Source of the DNA: Tupaia tana | Lineage: Eukaryota > Chordata > Mammalia > Scandentia > Tupaiidae | Direction: 5' to 3' | DNA: 64,000 nt | Assembly (NCBI GenBank): GCA_026018925.1 | Contig: JAKSZU010000012.1 | Coordinates: 28,137,814 to 28,201,813, forward strand | Part shown: positions 1-12,029 of the stretch, piece by piece | How the letters are laid out: each line of letters begins with the position of its first letter | Position numbering within the stretch: the stretch's first letter is position 1 | Made by a program: the position numbers and the translations under genes | Notes under the pieces: generated by a model | Databases searched by the model: none | Told to the model about the DNA's origin: nothing | The model's input: only the letters and a program-made list of their open reading frames with translations

Positions 1-229
1 CTGGCTCAACGCCCTTTCTCTTCTAGCTGAGAATATTGCATCCTTTCACTGGTCTATCTTGCAACCTTTCATCTAGTTTACATTTCAATGTAGGCCCCAA
101 GAACTGAGGCTGGTTTCTTGGTGCTTCAGGTCACCATGTTTGGGGGATTTGGTCATAGCTTTGCAGCCACTAAGGTGATTAGCTTTATAACATTTAACAG
201 ACACTGTCCCTAATTTCAAAACATATGTA

Positions 230-500
230 GGCCAACAGGTGGCATGGTAGTTAAGGCACTGGACTCCCACGTGGTTGACTGTGGTTCAAGTCCTGGACCT
301 GACAACTTGAAAATCTTGCTGGGCGCGTGTGTGTATATATGCTCAAAATCTTGAGAGGAGAATGGAGGCGAAGGATTTGCAGCATGGCCATCCCCACTGG
401 TGGGGTAGGTGGTTTCTCTTTCCCTTTCTCTGTCTGTATCTCTCTCTCTCTGGTGAGCGCAGGTGCCATATGGCAAAAAACTTCCAAAAAAATTATAAAG
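230..500 (+). repeat. tRNA-derived SINE, long form
   Basis: Matches the window's dominant SINE: A-box region GGTGGCATGGTAGTTAAG, B-box GGTTCAAGTCC, then the ATGGAGGCGAAGG module, a CT-rich tract, GTGAGCGCA and an A-rich end. Confidence 0.85.
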
Positions 501-2401
501 GAACATCTCAAATCCTTCCATATACATACATAAATTTATTAAAAAGATTTAATTAATTAAATCCATTGTCAATCATAGGAATAAACATTTTGTCATTCTA
601 GGAAGATCGTGTAGTTATTGTTTTGATAAAACCATAATATGATGATAACTGATTTTCTTCCACAGCAGGATCTAATTCCTGAACTTTCCTTACAGAAGAG
701 ATGTCTAATACTAATACATTTTGAAAACCCTACTTCATATTCCTTCTTTTATCCTTTATCTTGATTCCTCAGACTTCTTAGAGCCTAGAGAAGAGCATGA
801 TCCTTGTCTTCTTTTCTAAAAACCTTCAGACACTGATTCCAACTCATGTCTTAACTACACACACACATATCTTACCAATAGAAATTGTATTCGCTAGAGT
901 TTGCTCAACATGGAAGCAGAGAATAAGGTCATGCTAACCCTCCCCATTTTTCCAGTCTAGAGAGCACAGTGGTCTGTAGAACAAAACTAAAGGCAAGCTG
1001 GTGATATGTGTTAGGACAGAAATCTTATTTTTGGGGGATGCTTGAGAGTATCCTTGGACTAGATGAAGAAACACTATGTTGGAAAATATCAAAGGCACTA
1101 ATAAATTGAAAACGCAGATGTTATTTATTTCTCTGTAACCATGGGATACAGCAATCTGCTTTATGTTCTTTTAGTACAAATAAAGAATTAGGCCAATTTA
1201 AGGAATGTAGCCCTCTGTCTTATATATACACTGTGTTAATCTCTCTACAAATACAACTTACTTTCTTGAAAATAAGTGGTTATTTTTAATGTTAAGTGCA
1301 CAAAGTAGGCAATACTTACTGAGAGAAATAACACACAATAAAAGAATGATGAATTGAAACATGCACATGATATGCACATTACAGTGGCTGTTAACACTAA
1401 TAGTGATTCCTGAAAATTAAATTGTTGACTCAAGAAATTGACGTCTTAAATACTCAAACAAATAATAAAAAAATTATTTAAATACTTCATAGCATATAAA
1501 TATGCTAGTTTCCCTACAGCCCAAACAATCCTTACTAGTTTTTGTCAATTTAGTTAATTAAAAACAATCATTTTAATAAGGATTCTTTTTGCTGATGGTT
1601 AGACCGAATAATCTTCCTATACTAACTAGTAGTATTTCTTTGGAAAATTCCATTTTAACACCTTTTCTCCATTATTTTCTACTGTCGTTTTTTGCACTGA
1701 CCTTCAGGAAGCCCATTATCTTACCAAATGTTAGATGTGCTTCAAATATTTCCCCAGTTTATAATTATCTTTTTGAATCTGTAGAAATCGTTTTTTAATC
1801 ATAAAATAGTTCTTTGTATTTTAACAAAATGTATCAAGTTTTACCTCTATGGTTTATATCTGTGGTTTTATCATTGGAATGTTTTTTCCCACTCCAGGAT
1901 TATATCAATATTTATTTGCATCTTGTTCTGAATTGTAAGATTTTTCTTTAAATTATACATGTTGAAGCATCAGGAATTCATTCAATCTATATTGTGGTGA
2001 TATATTTCTTTTCCTCCAAATGATTAGTTTTCCTGATCCTTTTATTTAATAACTTGCCTTATTATTACTTATTTAAAGGTCTATCTTTATATAATTGTTG
2101 CCCTGAGCCTCTTCCTATGCTTTTAATTCTGAGCTAGGGTTGTATTTGTTCCTAAATAGATACTAAATTCTTTCAATTATGTGAGCATCTAATACAATTT
2201 AGATACGATTGTATGCCGTGTGATTCTTTTAGTAATCAGAGCTCACCTTTCTATATTGATGGATGTTTCTGTCAGTACTTCTAGATATATTTTTTCTTCT
2301 GGATTTTTTTGTTTACTTCTTTCACTGCTCAGTTTTCAATCACATAACATTGCCACATTACACATTATATTTTAAAGATGGTATGATAAGTTTTGTTTTG
2401 T

Positions 2402-2432
<31 letters not shown>

Positions 2433-2769
2433 GTTTGAGACTTTAGATATCTCTTACTTTTCCCAGTAAAACTAACAGGACTGGATTTTAGATTTTACTA
2501 AAAATTCTGTTGAAGTTAACTTATTGCTTTACACTCTGTATGTCCTGAAAGAAATTTAAATCAGCCTTATTTTTATCAGTTTTATTGTTTTACCTTAAAT
2601 GTCATAAAAGTAGACAATTCAAAGGTTGCTAGTAAATCTAGTATTAATTGCCACCAGTTTCAAATTTGGAAACATTTCCCCATTATCCAAAATAGTTCCC
2701 TAGTTTATTTTGCTATCAGTCTCACTCTCAGTCTCAGACAGAAATAAGCACTGATTACTAATTTCTTTC
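501..2769. other. gene-free AT-rich DNA
   Basis: Apart from one (TTTTG)n tract I see no exon, RNA gene or nameable repeat. Open frames here are short and without family signatures. Confidence 0.6.
2390..2437 (+). repeat. (TTTTG)n simple repeat
   Basis: About eight imperfect units of TTTTG/TTTTTG. Confidence 0.85.
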
Positions 2770-3540
2770 TTGTCTTTAAATAGTTCTCTTTTCTAGTTAT
2801 TTTGTAAAAATGGATCATACAACATGCAGTGTTTTGCATCTGGCTTCTTTCACTCTGCATAATGTATCTGAAGTGCATTCATTTAGTAGCACATATCAGT
2901 GAAGTTTTCTTTTTCCATGGAATAGCATTCTACTGTATAAGTATTTTACATTTTGTTCACTGATTAACTAGGTGATAGATACTTGAGTAGTTTTCAATTT
3001 GGGTATTGCGAATAATGCTGTTACAAACATTCATATACAAGTCTTGTGTGTGTGGACACTTTCAATCTTTGGTAGATTCCTATGAGCAGTGTTTCTGGAT
3101 CTTTTTTTTTTTTTTTTTTTTTTTTTTTTGGAGAGGTTTTTCGCTATAGGGCGTGTGTGCTCGCCAGACAGACAGAGAGAGACATAGAGACAGAAAGCGA
3201 GAAATCACCCCACAGGGGGGATGGCCACGCCGCAATCCCTTCTCCTCCATTCTCCTCTCGGGATCTTGGGCACGCACGCACAAGCACCCAGCGTGAGTTT
3301 TAAGCCACCGGGTCCAGGACGCAAACCGCAGTCGACTACGTGGGAGTCCAGCAACATAGCCATTATGCTAACTGCTGGTTTCCCTTTTCTGGATCTTATG
3401 GTAAGTATATGTTTAAATTTTTAGGACTCTGCTAATCTGTTTTTCAAAGTGGTGCTATTTTACATTTCCACTAGAAATGTATAATGTTTCCACTTTCTCC
3501 ATATACTTGCTAATATTTTTTTTTCTTTTTGTTATATACA
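2770..3540 (-). mobile_element. old L1 3' fragment, split by a SINE
   Basis: On the minus strand it reads like old mammalian L1 (L1M-type) DNA, with the recognisable phrase for a low-copy GGAAACATT/AAAACAGATTAGCAG block. The + strand shows the complementary CATTTCCACTAGAAATG and TTTTCAAAGTGGTGC. The copy is interrupted at 3104-3384 by a SINE. Confidence 0.6.
3104..3384 (-). repeat. tRNA-derived SINE, long form, inserted in L1
   Basis: Long poly-T (its A-tail), then GCTATAGGGCG, CT-complement tract, CTCCTCCATTCTCCTCTCGG and the tRNA head ending TAACTGCTGG. Flanked by a perfect 12-base target duplication TTTCTGGATCTT (3092-3103 and 3386-3397). Confidence 0.93.
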
Positions 3541-3569
3541 GTGCATGATTTTACTAATATCGAGATTAA

Positions 3570-3830
3570 GATTAAAAAGAAATAACTACGGTTATAGAAG
3601 TCAGAATAAAAGTCAGAAACATGGTTACTATTGGAGAGGGTGTTAATGAGGGTGGGACATTAGAAAGCCTTCAGTATTGTTGATAATGTTCTATCAGTTG
3701 ATCTTGGAAGCAGCTGCATGGGTACAGGTAGTTGTCAAACTTCATTGACCTGCATTCTAAAGTTCTGTGCACTTTACTGAATATACACTAAACTTCAACT
3801 AAAATAATTTACAATTCTAAATTTAGAAAG
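3570..3830 (+). mobile_element. old L1 3' end fragment
   Basis: Reads like an L1M 3' end (GAAACATGGTTACTATTGG ... CTGTGCACTTTACTGAATAT ... ACTTCAACTAAAATAA), ending about 40 bases before the first receptor. Confidence 0.5.
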
Positions 3831-3869
3831 TCAAGATATTACAAGAGTATTCAGCTACCACAGAACAAA

Positions 3870-4814
3870 ATGCCTATCTTCCATAACTATACTTCTCCAA
3901 TTTTCCTCCTCACGGGAGTCCCTGGACTTGAATGGGCCCATACCTGGATCTCCATCCCCTTCTGCTGCCTCTATATAACTGCCCTTTCTGGGAACACCTT
4001 GATCCTCTTCGTGGTCCTCACTGAGCCAAGCCTCCATGAGCCCATGTACTATTTCCTCTCCATGTTGTCCACCACTGACTTGGGTCTATGCATCTCTACT
4101 CTGGGGACAGTGCTGGGAATATTCTGGCTCAATGTCCGGGAGATCAGCTTCAATGCTTGTTTATCACAGATGTTCTTTATTCACCTATTTACGTTCATGG
4201 AATCTTCAGTGCTCCTGGCTATGGCCTTTGATCGCTTTGTGGCCATTTCTAACCCCTTGAGGTATGCTACCATTCTAACTCATGCAAGGATAGCCCAGAT
4301 TGGTTTGGCAGTCATTACCAGAGGAACTGTCATTCTGACACCACTTGTCCTGCTTCTTAAGCGTCTGTCATTCTGCCGAAGCCATGTGCTTCACCATTCC
4401 TATTGTTTCCACCCTGATGTGATGAAGCTCTCATGTTCAGACACAAAGATCAATAGTGCATTTGGACTAACTGCAATCATCTCCACTGCTGGAATCGACT
4501 CCATCTTCATTCTTCTCTCCTACATCCTGATCATTCGCTCAGTTCTCAGCATTGCATCCCCGGAAGAGAGGAAGAAGGCCTTCAGCACCTGCATCTCTCA
4601 TATTACTGCAGTGGCCATATTCTACATCCCTTTGATCAGCCTGTCCTTTGTTCATAGGTTTGGGAAACATGCTCCTCCCTACGTGCCCACCCTCATAGCT
4701 AACCTGTACTTGCTCATCCCCCCTGTGATGAACCCCATCATCTACAGTGTGAAAACAAAGCAGATTCAGAAAGCTATACTCAAACTTGCTTGTCCCAAAG
4801 GAACTCATATTTAA
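3870..4814 (+). CDS. class I olfactory receptor, OR51 family (receptor 1)
   Basis: Intact 314-residue seven-transmembrane odorant receptor, a class A GPCR of the OR51 type expected to couple to Golf in olfactory cilia. Visible landmarks: sequon N6-Y-T; TM1 Gly-Asn at 41-42; HEPMYYFLSML around 56-66; ECL1 Cys97; DRF 121-123 followed by SNPLRYATIL; class I-type second extracellular loop with Cys at 179 and 189; KAFSTCISH 236-244; NPIIY 288-292, then a short tail. Length is typical for OR51. The ATG is the first that gives the usual short N-terminus; a weak possible splice acceptor lies about 16 bases upstream. A possible AATAAA lies near 5096. It is closest to the other OR51 copies in the window, and its TM4 segment (IAQIGLAVITRGT) resembles that of the 22 kb copy. 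I cannot assign an orthologue without alignment. Confidence 0.95.
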   Translation: MPIFHNYTSPIFLLTGVPGLEWAHTWISIPFCCLYITALSGNTLILFVVLTEPSLHEPMYYFLSMLSTTDLGLCISTLGTVLGIFWLNVREISFNACLSQMFFIHLFTFMESSVLLAMAFDRFVAISNPLRYATILTHARIAQIGLAVITRGTVILTPLVLLLKRLSFCRSHVLHHSYCFHPDVMKLSCSDTKINSAFGLTAIISTAGIDSIFILLSYILIIRSVLSIASPEERKKAFSTCISHITAVAIFYIPLISLSFVHRFGKHAPPYVPTLIANLYLLIPPVMNPIIYSVKTKQIQKAILKLACPKGTHI

Positions 4815-5379
4815 CAATTATTTATTTCAAAGTCAAAAAATTTTTACCACAAATTAAAGCTATAAAAACTCATGCAATCTTAAAGTGTCTCTTGCTGTTA
4901 TGCCATTCAAATATCTCTAAAATGTGGTTATCCTTTCTATAGCAATTTTATCTTTTCTATTACCAGAAGACTAATTCAGATTCTCATTGCCTCTCAGCCA
5001 CCCTTTTCCAATAGATAACTAACTACCATTTCTATACTACTTCTGCTCAAAATAGTATCAATCACTTTGAGTTAATGTTTCAAATATCCATGTGTAATAA
5101 AATTTAAAAACAAGTAAATTTTCTCTAATAAATTTAAAATTTTTTTAATAAAATTTGAAAACAAAGAAACTTCTTTTCCATGTTTATTTCTCACACACCC
5201 AGTAAAAAAAAAAAAAGCAATGGTTCCTCTCTTTGATACAGTCTTTCACACAGGAGGTAAACATTCCTTTGAAATTTAATCTACTCATTTTTCTTCTCAC
5301 ATACTCTGCAGTCTAACACAACTGGTGCACACCCTACTCCTTCATACAGATGCAGTGGGGCTAATGGTGGCTTCACTGC

Positions 5380-5715
5380 TGACTTCACTTCACCTTTTGC
5401 CTACTCCTTACCTTAAAATTCTGCTTATATTTCAAGACTGTTCTTGAAATATCTTCCTCACTAAATTTTTCAGGATTACTCCAATGATATTTTAATTTTT
5501 CCTTTCCATAATTTGCCTTAGCTAGTGCTTTGTCTGTATCTGTTTTGCCTTTATACATACCTGTATGTGTATATATTAATTATTATAACTTCCACAAGGC
5601 TGTAAATTCCATAAATAAAAAATGCCTTGATTTTCTTTTAAGTCTCTACAATACCTAGTAAAAATACCTCTCAGAGAGAGGATTCTGCTGATAGTTGTTG
5701 AATTAAATTGTAGGT
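5380..5715 (+). mobile_element. L2-like LINE relic
   Basis: Diverged run resembling the L2 3' region (TTCTTGAAATATCTTCCTCACT ... AATTATTATAACTTCCACAAGGCTG ... TGTTGAATTAAA). Low-identity match by eye. Confidence 0.4.
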
Positions 5716-5929
5716 AATGAACTATGAATAGTTCACCCAAAATATCCTAGTGATAATGCCTTCAATTAAATGTTTGGCATCTATAATATAAGAAATTTCT
5801 GTTATAACAAACCTTAATTTTTCTATTTATTTTATCAAGCAAGTGTTCATAGATCTGACTTTTCAAACAATGTAGCAGGAGGCTATTTTAGAGCCAGAGG
5901 TCAGCCATATAGGATCCAGCTGTCCCTGT

Positions 5930-5962
5930 ATAGTGCTTAACCACTGCACTATGAGGCCAGAC
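5930..5962 (-). repeat. SINE 5' (tRNA head) fragment
   Basis: The reverse complement reads CTGGCCTCATAGTGCAGTGG followed by TTAAGCAC, the A-box part of the SINE head with no body. Confidence 0.4.
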
Positions 5963-5970
5963 CTCAATTT

Positions 5971-6224
5971 TGTTTAAGAAGTTTTTGCCATAGGGAACGT
6001 GCACTTGAGGAGAGAACAACAGACAGTGAAAGAGAAAGTGAGAAATCACCTCCCTGGGAGGATGGCCATGCCACAATCCCTTCTCCTCTATTCTCCTCTT
6101 GGGACTTTGGGCATGCATACACACTTACCCAGCATGAGTTTCAAGCCACCAGGTCTGGGACTTGAACTGTAGTCAACTACATGGGAGTTCAATGATATAA
6201 CCATTATGCCATCTGCTGCTCCCA
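5971..6224 (-). repeat. tRNA-derived SINE, long form
   Basis: GTTTTTGCCATAGGG, AGAAATCACCTCCC, CTCCTCTATTCTCCTCTTGG, then the tRNA head complement ending CCATCTGCTGCTCCC. Confidence 0.88.
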
Positions 6225-6447
6225 ACATTCAAGTTTTAATGATGGAATCTTATCTGTGTTTTCTAAAGGTTGTTTATAAGCTAAAAATATAATAACTATG
6301 GCTTAAAGTCATAGTTATTATGGTGATAATTTTTTGGGGTGATAATTACATAAAAATGTTGGTTCATCCATTGTAACAAATCTACCAATCTATGGGGAAT
6401 GGTGGTGATGGGAGAAGCTGTGTGTATGAGGGGAATAAGGGTGTTTT

Positions 6448-7160
6448 TGCCCATTTTCTGTTGCTTAGTAACTAAATAGCTGAAACTGGGTAATTTATAA
6501 AGAATTTAACTCCTGGTTATAAACGTACAAGGTGAAAGGATCACATGTGAAGAGGGTCTTCTTGTTGGTGAGTCTCCACAGAGTCCTGAGGTGGCACAGG
6601 CCTCACATGGCAAGACAGAGCAAGTGTCTGTGTATCTGTATCCATATTTGTCTTACCCCCCTCCTTATAAAACAAGTAAGTTTCAGACTAGAGATAGACT
6701 GAAATTCCATCAGGATTCCATCACAGGATCCCACCCTGATGGGTTTAGCTAATCCCAATTTCCCAAAGACCTCACCTTTCAACACCATAGTCAAATTAAG
6801 TTTTCAGCCTCTTATTCCTGTCACAATTAAATTTTATCACGTAAATTTTTTGGTTTTTTTTTAGAGTTGTTTTGTTTTGCCATAGGGCATATGCACTTGC
6901 TGAAAAGAGACAGAGAGAGACACACAAAGAGAGGGAAAGTGAAAAATCATCTCCCAAGGAGATGACTACACCACAATTCCTTCTCCATTCTCCTCTTGGT
7001 ATTTTGAGCATGCACATACATGCACCTGGTGTGATTTTTAAGCCACTGAGTCCAGGACTTGAACCACAGTTGACGATGTGGGAAACCAGCACCTTAGCCA
7101 CTATGCCACCTGCTGGCTTCAACACATGAAATTTTTGAGGATACATTCAAACCATAGCAG
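6448..7160 (-). mobile_element. MaLR/MLT-type LTR, split by a SINE
   Basis: The + strand carries the complement of a MaLR-type LTR: CCATTTTCTGTTGCTTAGTA, GAAACTGGGTAATTTATAAA, GAGTCCTGAGGTGGCACAGG, CCTCACCTTTCAACACC, and after the SINE, CATTCAAACCATAGCA. This is an ancient solo endogenous-retrovirus LTR with no coding content. Identified from memory of consensus phrases. Confidence 0.65.
6853..7120 (-). repeat. tRNA-derived SINE inside the LTR
   Basis: Minus-orientation long-form copy (GCCATAGGGCATATGC, CTCCATTCTCCTCTTGG, ending CCACCTGCTGGC) interrupting the LTR. Confidence 0.88.
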
Positions 7161-7549
7161 AGAGGTATTTGGGAGTTCTGTACTTCTTTCTTAATTTTCC
7201 TGTAAACCTAAAATATCTCTGACAAAGTCTATAAAATACACATTCTAGGGTCCTACTCCTAGAGTATTTTATTTTACTAGTTCTTGGATAAGGCCTAAGA
7301 ATGTGTATTTATAACAAGATCCTCACATATAGATAATAGTCAATTATAGAACTATAATATTTTTCATTTACTATCTCCATTAAAAACTTACTTCTTTTGA
7401 CCTCTATGAAGAAAAATATCTATAAGTCTTCCTTTCTATGGAATACCTGAATGACTTTAGTGGTCTCCTTCCTGAAGCAGATGTGAAAACTACTTTTTTC
7501 ATATATATTTTCCTGACATACAATTTTAATATCACAGCAACTCAAAAAT

Positions 7550-7984
7550 AAAACAACCTCAGGAACTGCATGACATAAAACCACATGTGCAGGATAAATT
7601 ATGGAGATCTGATGTACACTATGGTGACTATAATTAATAATACCGTGAAACTAACTAAGAGAATAAGTCTTAAAGGTCTTCACTTTATACACACAAATAC
7701 ACAGATACATATACATGAAAGATAACTACGTGAGATGATGACTATGTTAATTTGCTTGATTATGGTAAACATTTTATATGTTTAAGTGTATTAAAACGTT
7801 ACATTTAAGACCAGCAGGTGGTGTGGTGGTTAAGGCGATGGATCCCACATCGCCTACTTTGCAGTTCAAGTCCCAAACCCAGATGTTTGAAAATTAGGCT
7901 GGGCAGATGCCTGTGTCCCAAAATCCTGAGAGGAGGATACAAGAGAAAGAAATTGTGGTGTGACCTTACCTCCAGAGGGCGATG

Positions 7985-8039
<55 letters not shown>

Positions 8040-8160
8040 AGTTAGTGCACACACTCTACAGAAAAAAAAAAAAAAAAACATAAAATAAAATCATGTTTAA
8101 ATACCTTAAAACATACCATTTGTATGTCAATTTTACCTCAATATCTGAAAAAAAAATAAA
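7550..8160 (+). mobile_element. L1 3' end fragment, split by a SINE
   Basis: GGAGATCTGATGTACACTAT, GTGACTATAATTAATAATAC before the SINE and ATTTGTATGTCAATTTTACC, TCAATATCTGAAAAAAA after it fit an L1M-type 3' end on the + strand. Confidence 0.55.
7809..8078 (+). repeat. tRNA-derived SINE with expanded CT tract
   Basis: Head CCAGCAGGTGGTGTGGTGG followed by TTAAGGCG, B-box GCAGTTCAAGTCCC, then a (CT)n expansion of about 46 bases (7989-8034), GTTAGTGCACACACTCTAC and an A-tail. Confidence 0.88.
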
Positions 8161-8990
8161 GAGAAAAGAAACCATACAGACATGTGAGTATATTTAGGAA
8201 TAAAGTGTGCATCTGAAATGCAAAGGAAATACAACTGATTAGAAAAAGATCCCTTAGGAATAGGTTTTTCTTTCGGGTAAATGAGCCTCCTGAGGATGGA
8301 CTCTCATAAATACCCTCCACTCTGGGAGCTGCATGGGACTTTGGAGCCCTGTCTCCTCTTTCTCTCCATCCACACTCAATGTAAGTACAAGGACATCCAA
8401 GAGGCAATGAATATGAATTACTGTTAGAAGATTTATATGTGTTTACTTTGTAACAAGAGATATGGCTTCATCAGTAGTATTTCTAAGAAGAATGCAAACA
8501 CAAAATGACGTGAAACTGCATTAAGAATTTATAATAAGAAAATTTCTAGTATTTTATTATTTTTATGTAAGCTTAGAAATAAAAAATAGAGATTCTTTCC
8601 AACCTACTGACTCTACATTCTGAAAAGATTTATAAACAGTGGAATTCTGAAAAAGGAAAAAAAATCAGAAAATGTCATTTGAAATCTGTCTGAAATTCCT
8701 GACGTAAAATATCTCACATTTACTATTTATGATGAGTCTGAATAGCCACCAAGTTGAATTTGAAATTGAGTCATTAATGTAGAATTCTACCATAAAAACT
8801 AGAATAATATACTTAACTTACATGAAAATAAAGAATATAGAGCTCTTAGGGGCCATATGCCTGAAAGTTCAGTGTTCAGTTTTAGAAAGATAAGTAATTT
8901 CTCCAACAACTGTGGTTAGTAAGCTCTAAGCATTCAGTTATTTCTGCCCTGGTAGGGATTATATTGCTCTATTCAGAATAAGAGACTTTT
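8161..8990. other. gene-free unassigned DNA
   Basis: No coding signature and no repeat that I can name. Confidence 0.5.
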
Positions 8991-9234
8991 GGGTCACCTC
9001 TGTGGTATAATGGTAATGTGCTGCTCAAGAGAAGCTTGATGCTACACGGAGCATTGAATCCCTGGTCCAGGGAGCCTGAAACATGCCAGGCATGCATGTG
9101 AGTGTACACGGAGCATTGAATCCCTGGTCCAGGGAGCCTGAAACATGCCAGGCATGCATGTGAGTGCTCAGGACTCATGTGCTGGAAGACTGGAGGGAGA
9201 GAATCATGACATAATCAGACCCTGTGGAGGGTGC

Positions 9235-9279
<45 letters not shown>

Positions 9280-9328
9280 CACACACACTTATATTATTGT
9301 ACTCTCACCAAAAATAAATTTTAAAAAA
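8991..9328 (+). repeat. second tRNA-SINE family (type B) with internal duplication
   Basis: Different head: GTGGTATAATGGTAATGTGC, CTGCTCAAGAGAAGC, B-box-like GCATTGAATCCCTGG, then GCCTGAAACATGCC, GGAAGACTGGAGG, CAGACCCTGTGGAGGGT, a (CT)n tract at 9238-9277 and an A-rich end. The same family occurs at 54921. A perfect 62-base segment is duplicated in tandem inside it. Confidence 0.8.
9043..9166 (+). repeat. 62-bp perfect tandem duplication
   Basis: Units 9043-9104 and 9105-9166, each starting TACACGGAGCATTGAATCCC, are identical base for base. The unit covers the B-box region of the type B SINE. Confidence 0.97.
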
Positions 9329-9801
9329 ACTTTAGAAGAATAACAGCTTTAATATGCTTATAGTGATCAAGACAATCCAGCCAGGCTAATGACAAAATGA
9401 TGCATTGGAAATTGGTTAACTTCGGTCAAACTTCAGCAGTAGCTATGAAAATAAGCAAACCTAATCTAAAAATCCACATCTCAAAACTATAATCCCAGGA
9501 ATACCTATTATGGTATAGACACTAATTAATTTTACCAATAGCTTTAATAATTTTTCATGTAAGGAAACAATTGCTTTCCATTGCCTCTGAATATTTACAA
9601 GGAAATGAGTTTTAAATAATTTGTTAACAAAAATCAGGAAGAGAAAAACAAACTTATTAAGTCTCAGTGTTTGAAACCCTTAAACCTATGCATATATATG
9701 TCTTGGAGAGTTAAGAAATAATAATAGTATATGGCTTTGAGGGGAGAAAAATAACATAAATATTTGACATTTTGGTAATTCACATGCATATGTAACACTA
9801 G

Positions 9802-9803
<2 letters not shown>

Positions 9804-9832
<29 letters not shown>
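9804..9832 (+). repeat. (GT)n microsatellite
   Basis: Uninterrupted GT dinucleotides, about 14 units. Confidence 0.95.
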
Positions 9833-10234
9833 TTTACTTCATGCTACCAATTTTTTACCATTATTGAGAAGGATCAATATGTACCATAGCAAAATTTAAC
9901 AAAATTTTTAATTTACACTGATAAAATTAAAATCCTAGCTCTTTCACTCTATGAAATAGTGTAACTTGTTCGGTCTCCTTCATTTTTATCTGCCTTGGCT
10001 AAAACCTTGGAATCTTATAAGTAATAAGATTTTTTAAATAAATGGAATCATTCATATAATCCATGTAGCACTAGGCCATTTTGTGAGATTCTCTCAATGA
10101 TAAATGTTAATGATCTTGCAAAGTGTTGTAACTATTATCATCTTCAATTTATCATGGGAAGAGAGCACAGACAATATTCTGTGTCCTCCGAATCCCAAAT
10201 TTTTGTTACTATTCAAGATTCTTTCTCCTTTCAC

Positions 10235-10480
10235 ACTGTATTAGTCAGGATTCTCTGGAGAAAGAGAACTCTTAGGACAATGAGAAATTGAGAAATTCTA
10301 CAACCTGCCAACTGCAAGTTGGAGACCCAGAAAGCCAATGATAGTTCTAATCCAAATCTGAAGACCTAAGATTTAGGAGCACCAATGGTCTAAGTCCCTC
10401 TCTATAAGCAGAAGTCCAAATTCCTGGCAACAGGCAGAAAGAGGACTGGCATCTTGTTCCATTCAAGGTCTCAGTAGACT
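10235..10480. repeat. unassigned ancient interspersed repeat
   Basis: Opens TGTATTAGTCAGGATTCTCT and continues GGAGACCCAGAAAGCCAATG. The phrase is common across mammalian genomes as an old repeat, but I cannot name the family with certainty. Confidence 0.4.
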
Positions 10481-10539
10481 GGAGGATGCCACCCACACTG
10501 GAGAGAATCAGAAGCTTTTTTCAGTCCATCAATTCAGAT

Positions 10540-10665
10540 GCAAAAATGAGAGGGTATCTGTTTATGATCATGTGTATGGTAATGTCTTGGACAGAACTAA
10601 TATCCACTGTATTCATCCTGAGAAAAATTGTTATGTACACTGTAAGGATATACAGTTTTTTTTCA
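10540..10665 (+). mobile_element. fragment of the recurrent L1-3'-end-like element
   Basis: GTTTATGATCATGTGTATGG, then AATGTCTTGGACAGAACTAA and ACTGTATTCATCCTGAG. This is the sense counterpart of minus-strand copies at 12.3, 18.1, 50.0 and 63.7 kb. Confidence 0.5.
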
Positions 10666-10669
10666 TAAT

Positions 10670-10831
10670 ACATTTCATTTTATTTTAATTTCTTTTATAC
10701 ATTCAATCACTATACATCACTTAGCTTGTAAAGTGAATTTTCCAACATGAATACATTTCACATCAGTCCAGTTGGGGATACTACATACGTTATCATCAAT
10801 GAGACTTTGTTGTGATTGACATTTAATTTCT
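10670..10831 (-). mobile_element. recurrent L1-3'-end-like element
   Basis: TTTTATACATTCAATCACTA, TACATCAC, CCAACATGAATACATTTCAC, ATCAGTCCAGTTGGGG. This is the same sequence family as at 12310, 18123, 49951 and 63715. In minus sense it ends in an A-rich tail. Confidence 0.6.
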
Positions 10832-11009
10832 TTTTTTAAAATTTTATTTATTTATTTATTTATTTTAATTTGGCCAGAGAGGGACAGAGTGAGAGAGAGT
10901 ATGAGAGAGAGAGGGAAAGTGAGAAAGCAAGCTGCCAGGTCCAGGACTTGAACTGTGGTTGGTCATGTAGGAGTCTAGTGTCCTTAACCACCACGCCACC
11001 TACAGGCCC
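10832..11009 (-). repeat. tRNA-derived SINE, short form
   Basis: TTTATTTATTTATTTTAATT, TGGCCAGAGAGGGACAGAG, then the tRNA-head complement ending CCACGCCACCTACAGGCCCC. Flanked by near-identical ACATTTAATTTCTT / ACGTTTAATTTCTT. Confidence 0.88.
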
Positions 11010-12029
11010 CAACGTTTAATTTCTTATGCCTACTCCTTAGTAGACATGTTTGATAACATGAATGAATTTTACTGAATGAATGCATTTCTCTCATTTTCAG
11101 TATTTGTGCTTTGATAAAGTGACTATTATGTTATACAATATTGAAAGATCCCTATTTCTGACTCATTCCACACACTAGAGTACACCTTACAAGGAGAATC
11201 TTATAAATTCCTTTTTGCTGCTCTTGATTTGTCCTCCACATGGCATGCAAATCAAAAGAAAATGAAATGAAAAGAATTAAAAATAAAGGAAAAAAATGTC
11301 ATTACTCTCTAGTACAGCAATTCTTTAGTCATTTTCTGTATGCATCTCCATCATTATCCCTTCAATATACCTTGTCAGGAATAAGACTGATAAAAATCAA
11401 TAATTTTAGGCAACCAGAATATGAAAAAATTGATGTCATTTTGAAGACGCAGCTTAAATAACTCCAATGTTTTACAATTCTAAAATTGTAAAGCTCTGCA
11501 TTACTCTATAATGTTACAATTGAAGATACTTAAAGCCAATGTTTCAAGTTATCTTAGAGGAGACTTTGAAAGCCAAAATGGTATTTCTGCTTGAACTCTA
11601 CAGCTACTACTTTCCTTCCCATAGTTTTCACTGGTTCTTAATATTGACTTTCTTGGCTATTTATTTTACTTAAATAAATGAGTTTAAATTCCTATTGATA
11701 TTTCTATCCATAAATGCATTAGTTTTTTACTACAACATTTATCCTTTTATGCATATATATAACTGTTGAAGTATTCTAAATATTATACAGTGAATAAGAG
11801 GTTTATTTACTTTTTACATATTAATTTTAGAATGATGCCAGGAAACTGAGTAATAAATTGATTTTATTTTACTTAATACACTTTTCAGTCAAACAATTAT
11901 GAAGTCAATGGAATATGAGTCACCTCATAATCATCAGGGTAGCTCTTCTATAATCATAATTCACATTTGAAATTTTCTGCATGGGGCCTTTTCATGATCT
12001 CTTATTTATTTATGATTAAGTAATTTCGA
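11010..12029. other. gene-free AT-rich DNA
   Basis: Nothing recognisable beyond possible remains of the repeat interrupted at 10832. Confidence 0.5.

Noticed and set aside
8985-9100. A functional tRNA gene
   Set aside because: A- and B-box-like motifs are present, but there is no complete cloverleaf and the segment continues into a SINE body. The same holds for the other SINE heads.
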